A stretch of 64,000 bases of DNA from Cotesia glomerata (GCF_020080835.1 NC_058165.1:17911915-17975914), one strand, 5' to 3'. Counted from the stretch's first letter, positions 52,004 through 64,000 are shown. Numbers and translations: made by a program. Notes: generated from the letters alone by a model not told the origin.

Positions 52004-55000
52004 CTGTAGGAATGTTCCTTAATTAATAAACAATAATGACGTCATAAGAAAAGAAGCTAATACCTAAAATCAAATGAGTCTTATTTTCTACTCCATGATG
52101 CCTGGCGATATTCAAAGGAGAATTATTGTATATCTTCTTCCAGCCTTTGTAAGGTGAGCACCAGTTGGATCCTTCACCAATCCAAGCTTCAACCCTGGAA
52201 TGAAAAATAAGTTACAATTAAATTGAAAATAATCTATATTATTAAGAAAATATGAAAAATTTTGTCTCCGGGATAGTCATTTGATAAAATCGGTTTTTTA
52301 ACGAAATTTAGTTTCATTGCAAAGGTCTTGAATTTGTGCCTTTTCAAGATTTCATATCATTCTCACTGAAAGTCAATTTATTATGATAATTATTTAGGAT
52401 GCATTCGAAAATGCTCTATCTCTAGATATATAATTAAGAAATTACCTTGTATCTTGTGAACTACTGACATTTTAAAGATATAAGCTCACCTCGACATTAC
52501 ACTCATCGAGACCTTTCATTTGAGTACCCACATCAATTTTTCATATATTTATATATGTTATATACATTATATATATGTATATATGAAAAATATATCAAAA
52601 ATGCATATGGGTACTCAAATGAAAGCTTCGATGAGTGTAACATCAGGATGAGCTTATATCTTTAAAATACATATTATATATATAAATATATGAAAAATAT
52701 ATCAAAAATGCATGTGGGTACTCAAATGAAAGCTCTCGATGAGTGTAACATCAGGATGAGCTTATATCATTAAAATACATATTATATATATGAATATATG
52801 AAAAATATATCAAAAATGCATGTGGGTACTCAAATGAAAGCTCTCGGTGAGTGTAACATCAGGATGAGCTTATATCTTTAAAATACATATTATATATATG
52901 AATATACGAAAAATATATCAAAAATGCATGTGGGTACTCAAATGAAAGCTCTCGATGAGTGTAACATCAAAATGAGCTTATATCTTTAAAATATATATTA
53001 TATATATGAATATATGAAAAATATATCAAAAATGCATGTGGGTACTCAAATGAAAGCTCTTGATGAGTGTAACATCAGGATGAGCTTATATCTTTAAAAT
53101 ATATATTATATATATGAATATATGCAAAATATATCAAAAATGCATGAGGGTACTCAAATGAAAGCTCTTGATGAGTGTAACATCAGGATGAGCTTATATC
53201 TTTAAAATATATATTATATATATGAATATATGAAAAATATATCAAAAATGCATGTGGGTACTCAAATGAAAGCTCTTGATGAGTCTACGTCGGGATGAGC
53301 TTATACATAATTAAGAAATTACCTTGTGAACTATTGACATTTTTAAAGATGTAAGCTCATCCTGACATTTCACTTATCTGGACGTTTCATTTGAGTACCC
53401 ACATCAATTTTCATATATTTATATATATACATATATATATATATATATGTATTAGGATGGCCCAAAAATCCGACTATTTTTTTTTGAGTCTCGAGTGAAA
53501 AAATGTTAGTTTTGATGTTTTTAAGAGCCCTCTCCAAAAGACAGTTCAAAAAAAATTTTTAAGTCACTCCAAATTTTTAAAATTTCAAAAATCGTCAAAA
53601 ATCGAACTTTTTTTTTTTTATTTTTTCTTCTCGTTACGGTTTAATTTTATAAACTAAAAAAAAATAATTTTCTAAAAATTTCAGTTCAAAATTAAAATTT
53701 TAAAAGGTTGCTCATAATTTTTTTCAATTTATTAGTGCATTAGTTTAGATTTTCTCGAGCGACCTTTTACTATTCAAATTAAAATTCCATGCATTTTTTT
53801 TTTTTATTTAGTACCATAATCGATAAAAATACATCAAGAGATGAACTAAAAATCAAGCACAACATAGAAAATATAATTTTTTTTTAATTTAATAATTTTA
53901 TTTAATCAACTGCCAGGCGTGGGTTCGAATCCCAAGCTGGTCTTAGAAACCAGCTTGGTTGAGATTTGACCTTGCCGCGTAGGTTAAGATTTTTACAAAC
54001 CAAAAAAACCCCAACGTACCACTCCCAACAGTTAAAGTCAGCGATATGACTAATTAAAGAAAAAAAAAAAAAATTATGAGCGACCTTTCAAAATTTAAAT
54101 TTTGAATTGAAATTTTCAGAAACTTATTTTTTCTTGGTCTTTAAAATTATACCGTAACGAGAAAAAAAAATTAAAAAAAAAAAAAATTCAATTTTTGATG
54201 ATTTTTGAAAATTTAAAAAATTTGGAGTGACCTCTTAAAAATTTTTTTTTGAGCTGTCCTTTGGTGAGGGCTCTTATAACATCAAAAACTAACATTTTTT
54301 CACTCGAGACTAAGAAAAAAAAAATAGTCGGTTTTTTTGGGCCACCCTTATATGTATATATGAAAAATATATCAAAAATGCATGTGGGTACTCAAATGAA
54401 AGCTCTCCATGAATGTAACATCGGGATGAGCTCATATCTTTAAAATATATATTATATATATGAATATATGAAAAATATATCAAAAATGCATGTGGGTACT
54501 CAAATGAAAGCTCTCGATGAATGTAACATCGGGATGAGCTTATATCTTTAAAATATATATTATATATATGAATATATGAAAAATATATCAAAAATGCATG
54601 TGGGTACTCAAATGAAAGCTCTAGATGAGTGTAACATCGGGATGAGCTTATATCTTTAAAACCGTCAATATTTAAGAAAGTACAGTGCAATTTAACCAAA
54701 TTCATTATTTAAAGCAAAATTTTATTTATGCATAGTTCACTACGGCAGTCACATAGTGACTGCAAGGTTGCTAGTTACTAATTAATAAAGAAATAAAACT
54801 AACCCACAATCAAGGTACAGCGCGTCGTAGTTCGAAATAATAACCTGAAAATCATTCTCCAGCAACCTTCTAATTGTACTGTCATAAATATCCGTCCAAA
54901 TTTGTATAATATACTTCTCAGGATCCAAGAACTTCAAATACTCTTCATCAGTCAGCGAACTGGTCCACAAAACAGCCTTTTCAATTTTCTCATCTCCAGA

Positions 55001-55747
55001 ATTAAGTTTCTCAAAAGCTAGTTCTTGAAAATACATCCAAAGCTTCATGAAGCCATTGTCATCCAAGCTCCATCCCCTATTGGTCATCCATTTCCGAATA
55101 GACTCCGAGGAAGCCCAACAACTAGTCTTGACCTCGTCTCCTCCCATGTGGAAAATCTCAGGCGTGAAATCCTCCAGGAGGTCTTTGTAAAGCCCACCCA
55201 GGATTTCGTAAACTTTATCATTAACTGGATTAAGCTGACCGCAAGGAGGCTCCTGGCAGAATTTATGCCAGGGTTGAGCACGAAAGCAAGCTAGAGTGTC
55301 ATCACCAGCCCACTGCCAGCCTTCGCCAACATGTCCAGGAGCGTCCAACTCTGGAACCACCCGCACTCCATGAAGAATTCCGAATTTTATGATCTCTTTA
55401 ATGTCTTCTGAAGAATAAGTCTTCTCTGGAGAGTAAGATCCGTACCTGGACATGTTTGGCCAGGTTCTGCTGACGTAGGGGAAGCTTTGGGAGTCTGATA
55501 AGTGCCAGTGGAAGGTGTTCAGCTTGGACATACCCATCGCTTCAATTGTCCTGAGGATTGTTGCTTTGCTGATGAAGTTTCTGCTGGTGTCCAGCAGGAT
55601 TCCTCGGTAAGGATACACTGGAGCGTCAAGGATGGAGACATTTGAAGCCACCTGGAACTGGTTGGTCAACTCGTTGAAGATGATCAACTGCGATAGTGTT
55701 TCAAGGCCATTTCGCACCCCGAAGTAGCTTTGTCCTCTGATGATCAC
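51777..55747 (-). CDS. Beta-N-acetylhexosaminidase, 3' part: exons 3-5 (inverted contig)
   Basis: Join of minus exons 55747-54804, 52194-52064 and 52003-51777, all in phase, with TAG at 51779-51777. Carries the GH20 barrel: VYPYRGILLDTSRNFI, LNTFHWHLSDSQSFPY, VVPELDAPGHVGEGW and the catalytic HMGGDEV pair (Asp365-Glu366 of the joined protein), then WIGEGSNWCSPYKGW, LGGEAALWTEQ and the C-terminal CRLNQGLC. The sequence is clean, without frameshifts, but on the strand opposite exons 1-2; phase 0 at its start matches the end of exon 2. The simplest reading is an inverted contig rather than a separate gene. Confidence 0.88.
52064..52194 (-). CDS. Hexosaminidase exon 4
   Basis: VEAWIGEGSNWCSPYKGWKK to HLIL, flanked by CAG and GTATTA; the W-x-S-P-Y motif belongs to the GH20 substrate pocket region. 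Confidence 0.9.
53453..54350. mobile_element. Foldback element with >200-bp TIRs and an inner SINE
   Basis: TAGGATGGCCCAAAAATCCG at 53453 against GGGCCACCCTTA at 54350, pairing through CTCGAGTGAAAAAATGTTAG and beyond. Inserted in the AT core of the satellite like the 29141 MITE. Confidence 0.82.
53908..54073 (+). repeat. SINE 3' part with poly-A tail
   Basis: GGGTTCGAATCCC B-box word at about 53931, an inverted CCAGCTTGG pair, a unique body ending CAGCGATATGACTAATTAAAG and a poly-A run at about 54058-54073. Confidence 0.6.
54804..55747 (-). CDS. Hexosaminidase exon 3 (clean copy, catalytic)
   Basis: 944 nt, open throughout; acceptor TTTTCAAG, donor GG/GTTAGT. Holds HMGGDEV. Same length as the plus-strand copy at 62929-63872. 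Confidence 0.92.
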
Positions 55748-55787
55748 CTTGAAAATTAAATAAAGTATACCTTAATAAAGTATGCGG

Positions 55788-56094
55788 AAAAAAGTAAACT
55801 GTAATAAATAACAGTTGATTTATAATAAATAATGATCAACTGCTAAAAATTACCATTTTAAACAGTAAAATCGTGATTTTACTATTCACTTTATAATATT
55901 TACTATTTAAACGTTACAATTTACTCTTTACATGAAAAAATACTATTTCAAACAGTAATATTCGCTATGTACATGTCTAAAATGTTAAAGTATAAGAATT
56001 AAGAATTCAGACTTTGATATTCATCATTTCGTACCTAAAAAATGATCTTATGATATGTAAAAAGTATAAAATAAAGTTAGTAAATCCACAGATT
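55788..56094. mobile_element. S repeat, copy 2
   Basis: GCGGAAAAAAGTAAACTGTA and onward, about 95% like 36002-36300; interrupted on the right by Q. Confidence 0.7.
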
Positions 56095-56380
56095 CGGTAG
56101 AATCTGGCGCCAAGTTCCGTTCAAATCTGCTGTAAACGGAGCGCCAGACTACCGACTATGTTTACTGTAAGCAGAACGGTATTTTGAGGTTGCAAAATTT
56201 TATTTAATTCTACCGTACTTTTTTTTCTTAAATTGTATATTATAACAGTAATTCATACTTTCTTTGACTGTTATTAATTAATTATATTCACTTATAACAA
56301 TTAATCTACTTGAAATTATTAAATTTAATCAGCACAAACTATAGCAACGCAAAAATTTCGATCCTGACTTTTTGTTTTTG
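56095..56380 (-). mobile_element. Q fragment
   Basis: TCCACAGATTCGGTAGAATC to TTTCGATCCTGACTTTTTG, cut by R. Confidence 0.75.
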
Positions 56381-56812
56381 GCTTTGTACGGTTGTATCGC
56401 GTAGTGATAGTGAATTTTAATAAAAATTCAATTAAAAAAAAAATACGTAAACTAGACCACTGATATGAAATACGGACCCAGTTAATCGAATTCTTAAACT
56501 AATAAAAAAGGTCCGGTCTTGAAATATCAATTTGTTCGGGAGTAATCGTTGGTACATCCAAAATGGGGTGACATCCGGACGTCCACGTAAAATTTTTTTC
56601 AAACGTTTTTTTTTTCCAAAATAGCAACATGAAATAATTTTAGAAAGTAAAAGATGGTTTAATTTAAGTGTTTTTCCGGTGTACATCTACTTATATCATT
56701 GTATAAGTGTAATATGATTGGGATAGAGGCATTTAAAGATCACAAAATTGCTGGACCTTGACTAGTCGAGTATAAAGCACAACCTCACGCGCTTCGCGCT
56801 ATGAGGCGTGCA
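56381..56812 (-). mobile_element. R fragment
   Basis: Ends CTATGAGGCGTGCA; one R arm, inverted. The mirrored copy is at 61884-62325. The 84-codon minus ORF in it recurs in every R arm but has no coding signature. Confidence 0.8.
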
Positions 56813-56817
56813 ATTTA

Positions 56818-58077
56818 TGACCCAAATTTTACTTTTTGTAATTGAGTATTTTAGTTTATTCGTTGTTAATTACTTAAAAATTAATAGAAACAATTATTGT
56901 TATTAGTGCGGCGATTATTATTTAATTATTGTATTTATTTAGTTAATAATTTTATATTATTGTTACCGAAGGTATGATTAAATTAAGAAAATAAGCGTGT
57001 GAGAAATTATTACGAAGCCGAGCGAATTAATTGTAAAAGAAATTAAAAGACTGGGAAAATTATTCTAAGTTCCGAACAAGATTTAGTATGGGAAAGTGAT
57101 GAATGGATATAAAATGAAAGAAATGACGATTATTATTTTTGTAAGAAATAAATTAGGTAAGCGAAAATTTTATAAGTCCCGAGGACAATTTAGTATGGAA
57201 AAACCAACGAATGGATATATAATGAAGGAAATTGCGATTAAAATAATCAAGAATTGTGAATTTGACGAAACGAATGGATAGAGAATGAAGAAAATTGCGA
57301 TTAAAATAATAAAGATTTGGGTTTCAAAAATAAAAACTTAGAATTTGGCGAGACGAATGGATAGAAAATGAAGGAAATTGCGATTAAAATAATAAATAAT
57401 TATTTTTGAATGCTAGTTCGAGAACACCGGACAGGTGTCTAAAACGACTCTTCCTTTTCGTTACAAGAGAGTTAGGCAAAAAATGATAAACGCCAAAATT
57501 TGGCTCGATAAAGGAAGCAGTTCTTTCTCGGGAGAATTACTCGGGCGAATACTCTTCACCAAGTAATTCCAGAGGATGATACTCTACCTTGAGTCTGATC
57601 AAGGCCCAGGTAAGTATCATGAACCGACTGGATGAAAGTGCTTCTCCCCGTGCCGAAGCTTTCAGCAGAGGTACGGTAGGTGATCATAAGCCCTGTAGGT
57701 GGGGGCGAAGAGGACACTCTCCATTCGCTCGGGGTAGAGGTTTAGGCCCAGGGGTGACGGCTAGTCTCCTGGGGAAGCGGGGAATCAGCTTTGAAGTTTA
57801 GTTCGCGATTTTGACGCTCACGGTGAGTGAGAGTATGTGTGAGAAGAGTGTTCTAACATATTGTTTATATTGTTTATATCGTTTATTAACATGATCAGGC
57901 CAATAAAGAGGTTTTTCTTTTTTTCTTTGATTGATTTAAAATAAAGTGTTTTGTTTATTATTTTGTTATCGATAATGTAATCCCCGTTTATGACCCTGGA
58001 CTCCGGCGAGCAAATTTCGAGCCGGGGACAAATAAATTATTTTATTTTTATAATTTTTGGAAAACGTGGACGTTACA
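56818..58077. mobile_element. Probable solo LTR, ~1.26 kb
   Basis: TGACCCAAATTT to GTGGACGTTACA (TG...CA). Includes CCAATAAAGAGG and AAAATAAAGTG polyadenylation-like words near 57900-57950 and internal near-repeats (ACGAATGGATA with AATGAAGGAAATTGCGATTA) at 57090-57400. Left flank ATTTA; no duplicate on the right in this copy. The mirrored copy 60596-61876 is flanked by TAATT and TAAAT. Confidence 0.6.
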
Positions 58078-58500
58078 ACATTGCTTCTACTATTGTCTCT
58101 GGTTGAATTTTCTTCTTTAGGATCATCTCCAGCTCATCTCGCTGTGGGTAAAATTGACGGCACTCAACGAAAACGTGCTCCACGTCTTCATTGATTCCTG
58201 GGCATGACGGGCACTCCGGTGAATCATCATGCTTGAAGCGGTGAAGATACGTCCGAAAACATCCATGTCCTGATACCAACTGCGTGAGATAAGTAATTAA
58301 CCTCGCCATGACTTCGGTTTAGCCAAACGTCGATCTTCGGTATGAGACGGTGTGTCCATCTCCCTGTTGTCGCGGCGTCCCACTGCGATTGCCATCGTGC
58401 GATGCTGTTCTGCCGTTCTTTAGCTCTGAGTTCCTCGGCACTTTGTGCGGTTGTCCTCTTTCGTTGGTAAAGGTTACGTCTTTCCTCAGCTAGGACTGTG
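58078..58500 (-). pseudogene. R1/Waldo-like retrotransposon C-terminal fragment
   Basis: Minus strand: GHGCFRTYLHRFKHDDSPEC then CPSCPGINEDVEHVFVECRQF, the CCHC-type knuckle that follows the RT in R1-clade elements. Preceded directly by (CA)n on the minus strand. The 3' end is missing: the sequence stops at the LTR edge. Confidence 0.78.
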
Positions 58501-58501
58501 T

Positions 58502-58598
<97 letters not shown>
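58501..58598. repeat. (GT)n microsatellite
   Basis: About 98 bp of GT, the internal microsatellite of the CCCGC element and target of the R1/Waldo-like insertion. Confidence 0.95.
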
Positions 58599-58600
<2 letters not shown>

Positions 58601-58904
58601 ACTATGTGACTCGCTTATAACTTTTGAATGACTGAACCGATCGGAACGTACTAAACGGAGTTCTAAAGAGTTCCCTCAAACTTAGATTTCCTGAGAATTT
58701 GAAGCGATTCGGACCGATAGATTTTGAAAAATTTTGAATAATCTCAAAAAAAATAAGAAAAAAATCATTTTTGAAAGTGGTTTTTTTGGAATATCTTTTA
58801 AACGGCTCTATCGATCAACTTCAAAAACTAATCCGCCTTTAAGCTTGAAAAACCACGCCGATCGTCGCTAATCCGGTCAAAAATCGGTTGATCTTCGTTC
58901 GAGA
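58599..58904 (-). mobile_element. CCCGC element, copy E (left arm), cut by gap
   Basis: ACTCGCTTATAACTTTTGAA to CGGTTGATCTTCGTTCGAGA, then N. Mirrors 59005-59372. Confidence 0.85.
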
Positions 58905-59004
58905 NNNNNNNNNNNNNNNNNNNNNNNNNNNNNNNNNNNNNNNNNNNNNNNNNNNNNNNNNNNNNNNNNNNNNNNNNNNNNNNNNNNNNNNNNNNNNNNN
59001 NNNN
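58905..59004. other. Assembly gap (100 N) at the centre of the inverted duplication
   Basis: Exactly 100 N, flanked by the same repeat position in opposite orientations. Confidence 0.99.
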
Positions 59005-59372
59005 CTTTCGTTCACGATATCTATTCTCGAGGAACAGCGAAGACTCCAAACCGATTCTTGGACCGGATTCAGCGACGATCACAGGCGTGGTTTTTCTCGA
59101 AGCTTAAAGGCGGTGATTAGCTTTTGAAGCTGATCGATAGAGCCGTTTAAAAGATATTCCCAAAAAAAGTCCCACTTTCAAAAATGATTTTTTTCTTATT
59201 TTTTTTGGAGATTATTCAAAAATTTTTTTTCCTAAAATCTATCGGTCCGAATCAAGCTTCAAATTCCTTCAGGAAATCTAAGTTTGAGGGAACTCTTTAG
59301 AACTCCGTTTATGGTACGTGTTCCTGATCGGTTCAGTCATTCAAAAAAGTTATAAGCGAGTCATAGCCATAG
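59005..59372 (+). mobile_element. CCCGC element, copy E (right arm)
   Basis: Begins mid-element at CTTTCGTTCACGATATC. Compared with 58904-58599 it carries frequent 1-4 bp insertions (for example TATTCTCGAGGAACAGCGA against TCTCGAACGA). Confidence 0.85.
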
Positions 59373-59512
<140 letters not shown>

Positions 59513-60345
59513 CCTAGCTGAGGGGAAAAGACAGTAACCTTTACCAACGAAAGAGGACAACCGCACAAGAAGTGCCGAGGGAATAAACCTCTTCAGAGCT
59601 AAAAGAACGGCAGGGGAAAGACAGCATCGCACGATGGCAATCGCAGTGGGGACGCCGCGACAACAGGAAGATGGACACACCGTTCTGGCATACCGAAAAT
59701 CGACGTTTGGCTAAACCGAAGTCATGGCGAGGTCAATTACTAAGCCCGACACGCAGTTGTTGTCAGGACATGGATGTTTTCGGACGTATCTTCACCGCTT
59801 TTGAAAGCATGATAGATTCACCGGAGTGCCCGTCATGCCCAGGAATCAATGAAGACGCGGGAGCACGTTTTCTTTGAGTGCCGTCGATTTTACCCACAGC
59901 GAGATGAAGCTGGAGATGATCCCTAAAGGAAGAAAAATCCCAACCAAGAGACAAATAGTAGAAGCCAATGCAAGTTAGTCATCAAGGAGCCTCCTGGAAC
60001 GCCATTATCAACACATTTGCAACAAAAGTCCTTATAGACTTGCGTTCCATCGAAAGAAGAAGAGCAAATGACAACAACTAGAAGAAAGGTAAAATAACAC
60101 CTTAGCTACCAGAAGAAAGAGCAGTAGCTAGATCCTCCCCTCACGAAGTGATACCTAACGGCGGTTTCCATGAGGGATTAGGGGAAAGAGGAAAAGGGGT
60201 TTAGGGTTTAGTGGGTAGAGGCGCTAGCGTCGAGTTTTAGTATGACACTGCGTCAAGTCGCCACATATCCAGGCCAAACAACTATGCCTAGAATCCGTAA
60301 AAAGGATTCCCCCCCCACCTTAAAACAAAAAAAAAAAACACACAC
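59513..60345 (+). pseudogene. R1/Waldo-like retrotransposon 3' end, indel-rich copy
   Basis: Same C-terminal coding region as 58500-58078 but broken by many indels. It continues past the left-arm breakpoint: NTFATKVLIDLRSIERRRAN, a stop, a 3' UTR of about 250 bp and a poly-A run (about 60328-60340) leading straight back into CA/ACAT repeats. Insertion between CA repeats on both sides fits the ACAY target preference known for Waldo elements of the R1 clade. Confidence 0.75.
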
Positions 60346-60537
60346 ACACACACACATACATACATACATACATACACAAATCCAGACATAGTGACAACCT
60401 CGCGGGGATAGTCAGGGAAGCTTCATGTGATGTTCGAACGTCGAGATCTGATGAAAACTCGATTTTTGCAAAACGGTGTGAAAACAATAACTTCCCGATT
60501 TTTGAAAATCTTCGATTTTCTTAGCGGGAAGTTAAAA
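60346..60537 (+). mobile_element. CCCGC element, copy E, far end
   Basis: (ACAT)n then GACATAGTGACAACCTCGCG to TTAGCGGGAAGTTAAAAA; completes the half-element begun at 59005. Confidence 0.85.
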
Positions 60538-60595
60538 ATTAAAAAACAAGTTTCCGGGATATTTAATGAAATAATTAGGTTTGAAAATTGTAATT

Positions 60596-61876
60596 TGTAA
60601 CGTCCACGTTGTCAAAAATTATAATAAATAAAAAAATTTATTTGTCCCCGGCTCGAAATTTGCTCGCCGGAGTCCAGGGTCATAAACGGGGATTACATTA
60701 TCAATAACAAAATAATAAACAAAACACTTTATTTTAAATAAATCAAAGAAAAAAAGAAAAACCTCTTTATTGGCCTGATCATGTTAATAAACGATATAAA
60801 CAATATAAACAAATTAAACAATATAAACAACATATTAGAACACTCTTCTCACACATACTCTCACTCGCCGTGAGCGTCAAAATCGCGAACTAAACTTCAA
60901 AAGCTGGTTCCCCGCTTCCCCAGGAGACTAGCCGTCACCCCTGGGCCTAAACCTCTACCCCGAGAGCGGATGGAGAGTGTCCTCTTCGCCCCCACCTACA
61001 CGGCTTATGATCACCTACCGTACCTCAGCTGAAAGCTTCGGCACGGGGAGAAGCACTTTCATCCAGTCGGTTCATGATACTTACCTGGGCCTTGATCAGA
61101 CTCCAGGTAGAGTATCATCCTCTGGAATTACTTGGTGAAGAGTATTCGCCCGAGTAATTCTCCCGAGAAAGAACTGCTTCCTTTATCGAGCCAAATTTTG
61201 GCGTTTATCATTTTTTGCCTAACTCTCTTGTAACGAAAAGGAAGAGTCGTTTTAGACACCTGTCCGGTGTTCTCGAACTAGCATTCAAAAATAATTATTT
61301 ATTATTTTAATCGCAATTTCCTTCATTTTCTATCCATTCGTCTCGCCAAATTCTAAGTTTTTATTTTTGAAACCCAAATCTTTATTATTTTAATCGCAAT
61401 TTTCTTCATTCTCTATCCATTCGTTTCGTCAAATTCACAATTCTTGATTATTTTAATCGCAATTTCCTTCATTATATATCCATTCGTTGGTTTTTCCATA
61501 CTAAATTGTCCTCGGGACTTATAAAATTTTCGCTTACCTAATTTATTTCTTACAAAAATAATAATCGTCATTTCTTTCATTTTATATCCATTCATCACTT
61601 TCCCATACTAAATCTTGTTCGGAACTTAGAATAATTTTCCCAGTCTTTTAATTTCTTTTACAATTAATTCGCTCGGCTTCGTAATAATTTCTCACACGCT
61701 TATTTTCTTAATTTAATCATACCTTCGGTAACAATAATATAAAATTATTAACTAAATAAATACAATAATTAAATAATAATCGCCGCACTAATAACAATAA
61801 TTGTTTCTATTAATTTTTAAGTAATTAACAACGAATAAACTAAAATACTCAATTACAAAAAGTAAAATTTGGGTCA
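60596..61876. mobile_element. Probable solo LTR, mirrored copy
   Basis: TGTAACGTCCACG to TTTGGGTCA. Flanks TAATT and TAAAT, a plausible 5-bp target duplication with one mismatch. Confidence 0.6.
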
Positions 61877-61883
61877 TAAATTG

Positions 61884-62325
61884 CACGCCTCATAGCGCGA
61901 AGCGCGTGAGGTTGTGCTTTATACTCGACTAGTCAAGGTCCAGCAATTTTGTGATCTTTAAATGCCTCTATCCCAATCATATTACACTTATACAATGATA
62001 TAAGTAGATGTACACCGGAAAAACACTTAAATTAAACCATCTTTTACTTTCTAAAATTATTTCATGTTGCTATTTTGAAAAAAATATCGTTTTGAAAAAA
62101 ATATTACGTGGACGTCCGGATGTCACCCCATTTTGGATGTATCAACGATTACTCCCGAACAAATTGATATTTCAAGACCGGACCTTTTTTATTAGTTTAA
62201 GAATTCGATTAACTGGGTCCGTATTTCATATCAGTGGTCTAGTTTACGTATTTGTTTTTTTTAATTGAATTTTTATTAAAATTCACTATCACTACGCGAT
62301 ACAACCGTACAAAGCCAAAAACAAA
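61884..62325 (+). mobile_element. R fragment, mirrored copy
   Basis: Complement of 56812-56381 with small indels. Confidence 0.8.
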
Positions 62326-62613
62326 AAGTCAGGATCGAAATTTTTGCGTTGCTATAGTTTGTGCTGATTAAATTTAATAATTTCAAGTAGATTAATTGTT
62401 ATAAGTGAATATAATTAATTAATAACAGTCAAAGAAAGTATGAATTACTGTTATAATATACAATTTATGAAAAAAAAGTACCGTAGAATTAAATAAAATT
62501 TCGCAACCTCAAAATACCGTTCTGCTTACAGTAAACACAGTCGGTAGTCTGGCGCTGCGTTTACAGCGGATTTGAACGGAACTAGGCGCCAGATTCTACC
62601 GAATCTGTGGATT
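62326..62613 (+). mobile_element. Q fragment, mirrored copy
   Basis: Complement of 56380-56095. Confidence 0.75.
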
Positions 62614-62893
62614 TACTAACTTTATTTTACATTTTTTACCTATCATAAGATCATTTTTTAGGTACGAAATGATAAATATCAAAGTCTGAATTGTTAATTA
62701 TTAAACTTTAACATTTTAGACATTTACATAGCGATTTTTTTCATGTAAAGAGTAAATTGTAACGTTTAAATAGTAAATATTATAAAGTGAATAGTAAAAT
62801 CACGATTTTACTGTTTAAAATGGTAATTTTTAGCAGTTGATCATTATTTATTATAAATCAACTGTTATTTATTACAGTTTACTTTTTTCCGCA
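62614..62893. mobile_element. S repeat, mirrored copy
   Basis: Complement of 56094-55788, ending in TTTACTTTTTTCCGC. Confidence 0.7.
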
Positions 62894-62928
62894 TACTTTA
62901 TTAAGGTATACTTTATTTAATTTTCAAG

Positions 62929-63872
62929 GTGATCATCAGAGGACAAAGCTACTTCGGGGTGCGAAATGGCCTTGAAACACTATCGCAGTTGATCATCTTC
63001 AACGAGTTGACCAACCAGTTCCAGGTGGCTTCAAATGTCTCCATCCTTGACGCTCCAGTGTATCCTTACCGAGGAATCCTGCTGGACACCAGCAGAAACT
63101 TCATCAGCAAAGCAACAATCCTCAGGACAATTGAAGCGATGGGTATGTCCAAGCTGAACACCTTCCACTGGCACTTATCAGACTCCCAAAGCTTCCCCTA
63201 CGTCAGCAGAACCTGGCCAAACATGTCCAGGTACGGATCTTACTCTCCAGAAGACTTATTCTTCAGAAGACATTAAAGAGATCATAAAATTCGGAATTCT
63301 TCATGGAGTGCGGGTGGTTCCAGAGTTGGACGCTCCTGGACATGTTGGCGAAGGCTGGCAGTGGGCTGGTGATGACACTCTAGCTTGCTTTCGTGCTCAA
63401 CCCCTGGCATAAATTCTGCCAGGAGCCTCCTTGCGGTCAGCTTAATCCAGTTAATGATAAAGTTTTACGAAATCCTGGGTGGGCTTTACAAAGACCTCCT
63501 GGAGGATTTCACGCCTGAGATTTTCCACATGGGAGGGAGACGAGGTCAAGACTAGTTGTTGGGCTTCCTCGAGTCTATTCGGAAATGGATGACCAATAGG
63601 GGATGGAGCTTGGATGACAATGGCTTCATGAAGCTTTGGATGTATTTTCAAGAACTAGCTTTTGAGAAACTTAATTCTGGAGATGAGAAAATTGAAAAGG
63701 CTGTTTTGTGGACCAGTTCGCTGACTGATGAAGAGTATTTGAAGTTCTTGGATCCTGAGAAGTATATTATACAAATTTGGACGGATATTTATGACAGTAC
63801 AATTAGAAGGTTGCTGGAGAATGATTTTCAGGTTATTATTTCGAACTACGACGCGCTGTACCTTGATTGTGG
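62929..63872 (+). pseudogene. Hexosaminidase exon 3, indel-damaged plus-strand copy
   Basis: Correctly oriented for exons 1-2, with intact acceptor and donor and the same 944-nt length as 55747-54804. It carries about five small indels that cancel out: two bases lost after CTCTCCAGA (about 63250), one gained in CAACCCCTGG (63402), in AAAGTTTTACG (about 63463) and in GGGAGGGAGAC (about 63537), and one lost in CCTCGAGTC (about 63571). The reading frame is broken between 63250 and 63571, including the HMGGDEV site. Mixed homopolymer and dinucleotide errors look like unpolished long reads; a true decaying duplicate is the alternative. Confidence 0.85.
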
Positions 63873-63892
63873 GTTAGTTTATTTCTTTTATT

Positions 63893-64000
63893 AATTAGTA
63901 ACTAAGCAACCTTGCAGTCACTATGTGACTGCCGTAGTGAACTATGCATAAATAAAATTTTTGCTTTAAATAATGAATTTGGTTAAATTGCACTGTACTT
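63893..64000. repeat. Edge of the palindromic satellite, mirrored
   Basis: CTAAGCAACCTTGCAGTCAC to AATTGCACTGTACTT, the complement of 54783-54675. The mirror continues to the window end. Confidence 0.85.

Larger units (their letters stand above)
52375..54779. repeat. Palindromic satellite, locus 4 (hexosaminidase intron 3)
   Basis: Here the units are shorter (about 122 bp, same orientation: CATGTGGGTACTCAAATGAA, GAGTGTAACATCAGGATGAG, TATCTTTAAAATA), repeated about seven times at 52600-53280 and three times at 54370-54660. A foldback element (53453-54350) sits in an AT core. The right end reaches 25 bp from exon 3. Confidence 0.87.

Noticed and set aside
54310..54705. 131-codon minus ORF with repeated SSRCYIHRELSFEYPHAFL
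   Set aside because: Translation of three tandem satellite units.
57096..57281. 61-codon ORF with near-repeats (mirrored at 61598-61413)
   Set aside because: Inside a probable LTR; repeats at DNA level, no gene-like signature.

Overview
Insect nuclear DNA: strongly AT-rich, intron-bearing, and about three quarters repeats. Four animal genes can be read with clean splice sites, plus two exons of a fifth. The AT content, gene content and repeat load suggest a hymenopteran, perhaps a braconid-type parasitoid wasp; that assignment is inference from style, not from a marker gene.

Genes, left to right. (1) Minus strand 13-4241: first two coding exons of a BTB/POZ protein (BTBD17-like) around a 4-kb intron that holds a 31-bp satellite. 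(2) Plus 17997-20900: TELO2, an intronless 967-codon ORF. (3) Minus 21156-30857: CHORDC1 (CHP-1/morgana, HSP90 co-chaperone), four exons, 338 aa, convergent with TELO2. (4) Plus 31322-44606: ADAM17/TACE, five exons, 749 aa, head-to-head with CHORDC1 across a 464-bp promoter that holds a perfect four-pentamer heat-shock element. (5) A GH20 beta-N-acetylhexosaminidase of 594 aa: exons 1-2 on the plus strand (45201-49539), exons 3-5 on the minus strand (55747-51777), and a second, error-laden exon 3 on the plus strand (62929-63872).

Assembly. Two 100-N gaps (49816-49915, 58905-59004) both fall inside copies of one repeat (here the CCCGC element). The contig between them appears to be inverted, and its 58904-54700 half is repeated as an inverted, indel-rich copy at 59005-64000. 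This explains the scrambled hexosaminidase gene. A similar noisy tandem copy hits ADAM17 exon 2.

Repeats. The rest is a deeply nested mobile-element landscape: a TIR element (12659-17873) that contains an R4/Dong-like retrotransposon sitting in TAA repeats, and a hAT-type element with an exact 8-bp target duplication, which itself contains another TIR element and a tRNA-derived SINE; a Jockey-like element split by a CCCGC element; an R1/Waldo-like fragment in CA/ACAT repeats; palindromic foldback elements (Q'-P-Q and R families); TA-flanked elements with empty sites visible in the same window; two probable solo LTRs; and a palindromic ~246-bp satellite that has invaded introns of three successive genes. 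Gene function: TELO2 (TTT complex) and CHORDC1 both act with the HSP90 machinery; ADAM17 is a membrane sheddase; the hexosaminidase is a secreted or lysosomal glycosidase. I see no operon-like or defence-system logic.
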